The notes beneath the pieces are model-generated. The model saw nothing but the letters and a program-made list of their open reading frames with translations, ran no database searches and was not told the origin of the DNA. Position numbers and translations under genes: made by a program. From the NCBI RefSeq assembly GCF_963855985.1, contig NC_087100.1, forward strand, positions 1,275,001 through 1,339,000: a stretch of 64,000 nucleotides of DNA, read 5' to 3'. This stretch comes from Ostrinia nubilalis (taxonomy: Eukaryota; Arthropoda; Insecta; Lepidoptera; Crambidae). Positions within the stretch are counted from its first letter, which is position 1, and every line of letters begins with the position of its first letter. Below are positions 58,241 to 64,000 of the stretch, one piece after another.

Positions 58241-61200
58241 ATGACAACTGTAAACATGTCTGATGAACAGTTCAAACAATTGCTCGCAGTTGTTCATAAA
58301 GAGGAACGGAAGGGCTCCTTCAGCAATTGTACCGCCCGATTCAGAGGTGGGGTTGGTATTGGTACCAATGATGTAGAAACGTTTTTGGCAACGGCATCCG
58401 TTTACAAAAAAATAGAGCGTATTGACGATGTGGACGCTTTAGCTGGTCTACCACTACTGCTCACTGATGATGCTTTGGTTTGGTGGATGGGCATTGAAAA
58501 GCAAGTTAAAACGTGGGACGACTTCACAAAGCGTTTCAAAAATGCATTTGCGCCAAAGAAGATGTCGTACATATTATATCAGCAAATTATAGAAGAGAAA
58601 CAAGACGACGAAGTTTTATCAGAGATATTTATCTCCAGGAAAAGGTCACTAATTGCACAATTAAGCGGTCCTGCACCAACGGAGCAACAGCAAATAGATA
58701 TGATCTATGGGCAACTGCGGCATAGTATTCGAGAAAGGCTAATCCGTGACTCGATTATTGATTTTGATGACCTATTAGAAAAGGTGAGAGAGGCTGAGCG
58801 GAATATTTCTGAAAGAGAACTAAGTGGTCAACAAGATAAAGGAGTCACCAAGACAGACAAGCCTGGTAAAACAAAAGTAAGGTGCAACTATTGTCGTCTT
58901 ATTGGCCATACTATAGAGTTTTGCCGTAAAAAGTCTAAAGCTGAGCGTTTCCAAAACAATAAAATTAACCAAGAGAAACAGAAAGAGCTGCCAGGGAAAA
59001 GTGAACCCAGTACATCAACAGATAGCAAGCCCAAATTATCTTGTTATGGCTGCGGAGAACCTAATGTTGTACGCAGTCGTTGCCCAAAGTGTAATAAAAA
59101 CACTGACACAACAGAATTATCTTTCTGTTTTATACAGTCAAGCATGGATGCCCGTCAAAGACCGACTGTGCCAGTGTCTATCGATGGAGTTTGGGGCATG
59201 GCATATGTGGACACGTGTGCGAAATCTAGTATAGCCTCATACGATCTATACAGACAATTACAAGACAAGGGCTATTCATTCCAGAAAGAGATGTTGACAA
59301 TAACACTTGCAGACGGCACAAAGAGGAACCAGGTTGCGTTTGTGTTCAAGGCCTCTGTTTCTCTTTTTGGAAAAAGAACGTTGACATCATTTATAGCTCT
59401 GCCTGAAGCCAAAAACACACGCACACTTCTAGGAGTTGGCTTTATCCAAGATGCAGGATTGGTCCTAAATTTGCCACAGCTGACATTCCACTTCATCGAA
59501 AACCCGGCAAAAACTTACGATCTAATCAGAGAAGATGCTGTAGTACCTTGTCAACTCACTCCGGTTGTCTCACCTGATTTTACAAGTATACAAGCATCCA
59601 GATTGGCTCAGTCAGCTGTAGTTCCACACCATCAAGAAACATCTAAAACACAAATAGCCTTTGGCCCACCGGTTGCTAGTGCATCAATGGAAGCGACTAC
59701 TCCACCTCGCATAGTCAATCCTCGCATTATGGGTTCGATGTCGGAGTATTTTTATCAAACGCCACCGTGTAAGCGTAAAAGTGATTTATTTGATGGCTAC
59801 TCACCAGTATTGGATGCCTTATATGAAGATGCAAAAGAAGCCATCAATAATGATAACCTTGATTGGTCATTTGAATTGGCAGACTATAATCACCTGTTTC
59901 CCAGTACGGAAATATCATCGGTGGATGTAAAAATTGCGGAACAGCTCCAAGACCTATTAGGGAAAAATTCTGATGTGTTTACACCTAATGGTCGTCCGGC
60001 ATCGATAGTGGAACATACAATAGATACGGGAAATCATGCACCAATATCGCTGCCACCATATAGACTTAGTCCACCAAAAAAGCAAATTCTGAAAAATGAA
60101 ATTGATAGAATGCTTCAAGAAGGTGTAATAGAGCCATGTTCATCACCATGGTCAGCCCCGGTGGTTATGATCCCAAAGAAAAATGGTCAAGTACGGGTTT
60201 GTGTAGACTACCGCCAACTTAACAGCATAACAGTTCCGGACGTATACCCAATGCCCCGTATAGATGATCTCCTACACGATGCTAAGGTCACAGCCTTCAT
60301 GTCAACGTTAGATTTACGTGCTGGATATTGGCAAATTAAAGTTAAAGATGAAGACCAAATGAAAACAGCTTTCGTTACTCCATTTGGTCTATACAAGTTT
60401 AACAGAATGCCGTTTGGCTTACGCAACGCCCCAGCCACATTCCAAAGATTAATGGACAGATTGAAAATTTCATTGAATCACGTCAAGATACTGGTATATT
60501 TGGATGACCTTATTGTCTTATCAAGTACTTTTAGTCAACATTTACAAGATCTCCAAGATGTCTTTGATCGACTTAAAGAGTTTAACTTGACGATCAACAA
60601 AGAAAAATGCAATTTTTGCTGCCCGAAAGTAAAATACCTTGGACATTATATTACCGCTAATGGGCTTGAGTTAGACCCTGATAAAGCTAAAAGTATTTTG
60701 TGCATGTCACCGCCTAGAAATTTGAAGCACTTGCAATCATTTATACAAATGTGTTCGTGGTACCGAAGATTTGTACCAAACTTTGCCAAAGTCGCAGAGC
60801 CATTAACCAGACTTATGAAGAAGAATGCAGTTTGGACCTGGGATTCTGATCAAAGCGAAGCATTTGATAAGTTGCGGATGTTACTTTCAAAACCCCCTAT
60901 ATTGGCACAAGCTGATTCATCTAAGCCATACGTATTGAAAACGGATGCTAGTAATTATGCGATCGGAGCGGTCTTAGTGCAGGGGGAGGGCGAACAAGAA
61001 CACCCCGTAGAATACGCTAGTCGTTTACTGAATCAAGCGGAGAGAAATTACTCTACCACAGAACGCGAGGCCCTAGCTATCATCTGGGCAATCAACAAAT
61101 TTCGTGGTTATATCGAGGGTTCTCAAATAACTGTACAGACTGATCATCAAGCCCTTAAGTGGCTCATGTCGTTAAAATCACCAACTGGTCGCTTGGCACG

Positions 61201-62773
61201 ATGGGCTCTTCAATTACAACCCTACGACATAAACATAAAATATGTAACGGGAAGGAAAAACGTAGTAGCCGATGCACTCTCGAGACCTTTCTGTAACGAT
61301 AAGACGGCGAAAGATTGTGGAATATGTACGGTCTCCATCGATTTACCAGCAAAAAGTAGTGATGAGATAAGGCAGGAACAGTTACGTGACGAAGGCATTG
61401 CTAAAATTGTAGAAGCACTAGAAGGAACGGTTGAGGAAAATGCAAAATATTGGAGTCGAAAAGGTTACCTGCTGAACAATGGCCTTTTGTATCGATATAG
61501 CCCTGATCTCGAAAACGAAAACTGTCAGATAGTTGTGCCTAAACACGAACAAAACAAGGTCGTATCTATCTATCATGATGACCCGATGGCTGGTCATAAC
61601 GGTGTTGATAAAACAGTAGACCGTATCGCTAAAAGATACTACTGGAAAGGTTTAAGAGGAACTGTTGAAGCCTACATCAAACAATGCATTGATTGCCAGA
61701 GATACAAACCTTTAAATAAAAAACCAGCGGGACTACTCCAAACGACACCTATGAATCAAAGATTTGAAATAATTTCCTTCGATTTATTTGGCCCTCTTCC
61801 TACTTCAAACAACAATAAGAATTGGATTTTTGTAGTTGAAGATGTCGCAACAAGATGGGTTGAGTTGTTTGCGTTAAGTCAAGCTACTGCAGAGGAATGT
61901 GCCAAAGTCCTCCTAAATGAAATAATTCTTCGCTACGGTACGCCAAGACGTTTTATAAGCGACAATGGTACTCAATTTGTGAGCAGTGTGATGCAGCAAC
62001 TAACGTATTGTCTGAATATATCACAAGGGTTCATTCCATTATATCATCCGGAAACAAATCCTGTGGAACGGCGAAATAGAGATTTGAAAACGCAACTTGC
62101 AATAATAGTTGGTGATTGTCATGAAACTTGGGATGAAAAGTTGCCGAGTATACGCTTCGCCATGAATACCTCCAAGATGATTTCTACTGGATTCTCACCT
62201 GCCTTTTTAACATTTGGTAGAGAACTACGTACTCCAGATGACTGCGAACATGACCTGAAAGAAATCATAATGAATGAAAACTTCATACCCGAAATCACTC
62301 CAAGACTATTCAACATGGCAAACACGCTGAATCGAGCAAGAGAAATTCAAGAGATGAATGAAGAAAGAAGAAAAGAATATGTTGACCAGAAACGTCGTCC
62401 AAGTCCACAATACAAGCCCGGAGACTTCGTCCTAGTTGATTCGCATCTGCTAAGTAAATCTGCTCAAAGGTTCTGCGCAAAACTAGCCCCTAAACGTGAT
62501 GGTCCTTACATCATATTGCGCATTCATGGACCGAGCTCTTATGAAATTTCCTCCCCAACTAACCCTAATCAGCCTATTGGCTTATATCATTCATCAGCAT
62601 TACATCCCTATCAAAGTTCTCAAAATTCTGATGAACTTCCACTTCCTGTTAGACCTATACGTAAAAGAGGTCGACCCAAGAAAATCCAACAAAACGATGG
62701 TCCTAATACAACAACCACCATCCCGGAGCAGTCAAGACGTCCGAGAGGCCGTCCACCGAAGACGACCCAGTAA
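58241..62773 (+). CDS. gag-pol: Gag-Pol polyprotein of the Ty3/gypsy retrotransposon (1,510 aa)
   Basis: It encodes all proteins needed for reverse transcription and integration. I start it at the ATG at 58241 (A at -3). The frame is open further back to a GTG at 58127 and into the LTR, but that stretch overlaps the primer-binding region. Numbering from this ATG: Gag about 1-205; zinc knuckle C215-C218-H223-C228; a second knuckle C268-C271-V276-C281 with valine in place of histidine; protease with DTCA at 324-327 (usual DTGA) and LLGVGF near 396-401; RT about 600-820 with YLDD at 753-756; RNase H with D902, E942, D968; integrase with H1112, H1119, C1149, C1152 and catalytic D1181, D1241, E1276; GPY module at 1421. 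Two AT-hook-like motifs end the tail. Gag and Pol share one frame with no stop or frameshift, so maturation should depend on the protease. It is the only strong gene of the window. Confidence 0.95.
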   Translation: MTTVNMSDEQFKQLLAVVHKEERKGSFSNCTARFRGGVGIGTNDVETFLATASVYKKIERIDDVDALAGLPLLLTDDALVWWMGIEKQVKTWDDFTKRFKNAFAPKKMSYILYQQIIEEKQDDEVLSEIFISRKRSLIAQLSGPAPTEQQQIDMIYGQLRHSIRERLIRDSIIDFDDLLEKVREAERNISERELSGQQDKGVTKTDKPGKTKVRCNYCRLIGHTIEFCRKKSKAERFQNNKINQEKQKELPGKSEPSTSTDSKPKLSCYGCGEPNVVRSRCPKCNKNTDTTELSFCFIQSSMDARQRPTVPVSIDGVWGMAYVDTCAKSSIASYDLYRQLQDKGYSFQKEMLTITLADGTKRNQVAFVFKASVSLFGKRTLTSFIALPEAKNTRTLLGVGFIQDAGLVLNLPQLTFHFIENPAKTYDLIREDAVVPCQLTPVVSPDFTSIQASRLAQSAVVPHHQETSKTQIAFGPPVASASMEATTPPRIVNPRIMGSMSEYFYQTPPCKRKSDLFDGYSPVLDALYEDAKEAINNDNLDWSFELADYNHLFPSTEISSVDVKIAEQLQDLLGKNSDVFTPNGRPASIVEHTIDTGNHAPISLPPYRLSPPKKQILKNEIDRMLQEGVIEPCSSPWSAPVVMIPKKNGQVRVCVDYRQLNSITVPDVYPMPRIDDLLHDAKVTAFMSTLDLRAGYWQIKVKDEDQMKTAFVTPFGLYKFNRMPFGLRNAPATFQRLMDRLKISLNHVKILVYLDDLIVLSSTFSQHLQDLQDVFDRLKEFNLTINKEKCNFCCPKVKYLGHYITANGLELDPDKAKSILCMSPPRNLKHLQSFIQMCSWYRRFVPNFAKVAEPLTRLMKKNAVWTWDSDQSEAFDKLRMLLSKPPILAQADSSKPYVLKTDASNYAIGAVLVQGEGEQEHPVEYASRLLNQAERNYSTTEREALAIIWAINKFRGYIEGSQITVQTDHQALKWLMSLKSPTGRLARWALQLQPYDINIKYVTGRKNVVADALSRPFCNDKTAKDCGICTVSIDLPAKSSDEIRQEQLRDEGIAKIVEALEGTVEENAKYWSRKGYLLNNGLLYRYSPDLENENCQIVVPKHEQNKVVSIYHDDPMAGHNGVDKTVDRIAKRYYWKGLRGTVEAYIKQCIDCQRYKPLNKKPAGLLQTTPMNQRFEIISFDLFGPLPTSNNNKNWIFVVEDVATRWVELFALSQATAEECAKVLLNEIILRYGTPRRFISDNGTQFVSSVMQQLTYCLNISQGFIPLYHPETNPVERRNRDLKTQLAIIVGDCHETWDEKLPSIRFAMNTSKMISTGFSPAFLTFGRELRTPDDCEHDLKEIIMNENFIPEITPRLFNMANTLNRAREIQEMNEERRKEYVDQKRRPSPQYKPGDFVLVDSHLLSKSAQRFCAKLAPKRDGPYIILRIHGPSSYEISSPTNPNQPIGLYHSSALHPYQSSQNSDELPLPVRPIRKRGRPKKIQQNDGPNTTTTIPEQSRRPRGRPPKTTQ

Positions 62774-62815
62774 CTTCATTCCTGCGATCCTGTCTTCCTC
62801 GCCGGGACGTCGTCG

Positions 62816-62832
62816 GAGCCAGAGGGGGAGAC
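62816..62832 (+). other. Polypurine tract
   Basis: AGCCAGAGGGGGAGAC lies immediately before the 3' LTR, 43 bases after the Gag-Pol stop. It is the expected RNase H-resistant primer for plus-strand DNA synthesis. Confidence 0.85.
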
Positions 62833-63289
62833 TGTAACAACGAGCTACAATCAGCAACACCTATCACCGAGCAACGACACTACGTAGTTCGCACGGTTGT
62901 CAATAGATGGCACTGTTCGTAGTTAGCTCGCGATATCATTTGATTTTTTCCCGTCCTTAAGTAGTCAGGGCAAGATTGCCCGTGCGTCTTCCATTGCATA
63001 GGAGCTTGAAGCGTACAGCAGCATCCATCTCTGGATCTGTTGGACCTTTTAGCGTTACTAGGGCATCGGAACACGTTTATTCCCGCCGACTAGTGCTGGC
63101 GTACGGGATCATCCATATATTGGATATTCCGGACCTTGCACCTCCGCGCCGCGACACCGCGTACTCCTACTTAGTGGCCTAAAAGCCTATAGGCCCCGGG
63201 AACACTACATTGTACTGTACCTACTCTGGAACTCCTGAAGTAAACGGACATATACTGAAATCCTGTCTTTCATTGAAGAACCTACTACA
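62833..63289 (+). repeat. 3' LTR (457 bp)
   Basis: It starts TGTAACAACGAGC and ends CCTACTACA; I found no difference from the 5' LTR by eye. It is followed by the right ATGT duplication. Identity is expected at insertion and lost with time, hence the inference of youth. Confidence 0.93.
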
Positions 63290-63293
63290 ATGT
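63290..63293. other. Target-site duplication, right (ATGT)
   Basis: Partner of 57651-57654. The empty site before insertion would have read AATATGATGTGAAAATC across the junction. Confidence 0.85.
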
Positions 63294-64000
63294 GAAAATC
63301 TTTGTATAACTTTTCATGACAAATTTTGATCTTTAAAAACAAAATTGAAAAAATAACGAGTGGTACCGAAAACAAAGTCACGTAACCGTAACGCGATTAA
63401 CAAATCTGAAAAACGCATCGAGTCGTGTAAACGCCATTTACTTTACGCGTGCGCGTTGCCAACTCCCGGGGGCATGTTATGAAACCTCTTGATTAATGTA
63501 CCCTTATCCCAAAACGATGGCCCTCTTATCCCTCGGGGTGAACGAACTCATTTTGAAGTAGCCTGTTGTACCTAATTAATTATGTTCTCTGTATGAATTT
63601 TTGAAGTGACATGTGCGTTTGTCGACGCGTTCGGCGATTTTCTTTTGTTTTTGACGATAAAAAGATATTATTTTGCGGTCGCCGATTTTCTTTTGTTTTT
63701 GTCGTTAAAAATAAAATTCGCATTTGTCGATTTTCTTTTTTTGTTTTTAAAATTACTGAAATTGCTCTAAAGATATTATACCTAATTTGGCATTAAATCG
63801 ATTGCGTCTGGTTTGGGGCAGCAGTGACGTTATTATTTTACAATGTTCACTTTTAAACGATGATTGTCTAAAACTCATCGTTTCATAATTATTTTTTCCT
63901 AATAATGGAAAAAAAACACCTCAAAGATACAACCGAAGCCAGCATCTCATTCCGTATTCAAAGACAGTTATATTTGTTACAATTCCATTGTACTAATTCC
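63294..64000. other. Unassigned right edge
   Basis: No supported gene. A CpG-richer patch runs from about 63360 to 63475 (for example TTTACGCGTGCGCGTTGCC). Next comes a degenerate tandem repeat (separate entry) and AT-rich DNA to the window end. Confidence 0.35.
63629..63749 (+). repeat. Degenerate tandem repeat, CGATTTTCTTTTGTTTTTG
   Basis: Three irregularly spaced copies of CGATTTTCTTTTGTTTTTG (third slightly changed) at about 63635, 63681 and 63728, separated by AAAA-rich linkers. It reads as RRFSFVF repeats in one frame, but this is a by-product. Minisatellite-like. Confidence 0.6.

Larger units (their letters stand above)
57655..63289 (+). mobile_element. Complete Ty3/gypsy-type LTR retrotransposon, 5,635 bp
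   Basis: Order: 5' LTR (57655-58111), primer-binding region, one Gag-Pol frame, polypurine tract, 3' LTR (62833-63289), all in plus orientation. It is flanked by ATGT duplications. The Pol order (protease, RT, RNase H, integrase) places it in Metaviridae/Ty3-gypsy rather than Ty1/copia, where integrase precedes RT. There is no env frame, so it looks like a plain retrotransposon rather than an errantivirus. The lack of LTR differences, the uninterrupted frame and intact duplication indicate a recent, possibly active insertion. The clade within gypsy would need a tree. Confidence 0.95.

Noticed and set aside
58513..62837. Secondary frames on both strands within the Gag-Pol region
   Set aside because: Shadows of the long Gag-Pol frame with no independent support. 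No env-like frame with signal peptide and membrane anchor was found.

Overview
The window reads as nuclear DNA of a lepidopteran insect (moth or butterfly). It is AT-rich, gene-poor and full of short dispersed repeats of types I know from Lepidoptera. These include LINE 3' ends with the GTCCAGCAGTGGACGTC motif followed by CGAA or ATG short repeats, elements built around a TGTC microsatellite and ending in AAAGCTAGT, GGCTGAGTTGCACCA MITEs, and a TTAA-flanked piggyBac-type MITE. No bacterial gene, operon, CRISPR array, rRNA or intact tRNA was seen. The species cannot be named from sequence alone.

1-33 kb is probably the intron-rich part of one or more plus-strand host genes. A 66-bp exon with good splice sites lies at 740-805. 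A CpG-rich candidate promoter and non-coding first exon end at a donor at 2519/2520. A 48-bp exon with a start codon in good context is at 26965-27012. A terminal exon with an AATAAA signal starts at 32624. How these join is not established, and I do not recognise the protein. A second CpG-rich block with a possible short first exon is near 23.0-23.17 kb. A short secretory reading frame at 17.6 kb weakly resembles the start of an odorant-binding protein.

33-57.6 kb has no convincing intact gene. It holds a broken gene-like stretch at 36.9-37.5 kb, several MITEs, LINE tails of at least three families in both orientations, and a nearly perfect 163-bp inverted repeat at 43.6-44.1 kb built from what looks like coding sequence.

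57.65-63.29 kb is the best-supported feature: a complete, apparently young Ty3/gypsy-type LTR retrotransposon of 5,635 bp. It has two 457-bp LTRs that I read as identical, a 4-bp ATGT target duplication, a primer-binding region, a polypurine tract and one uninterrupted Gag-Pol frame. That frame runs Gag, zinc knuckles, protease, reverse transcriptase, RNase H, integrase and a GPY module, and ends in a tail with two AT-hook-like motifs. There is no env frame. The last 0.7 kb is unassigned.

Confidence is high for the retrotransposon, moderate for TIR-bounded elements and LINE tails, and low for host exons, which rest on splice-site and frame reading only.
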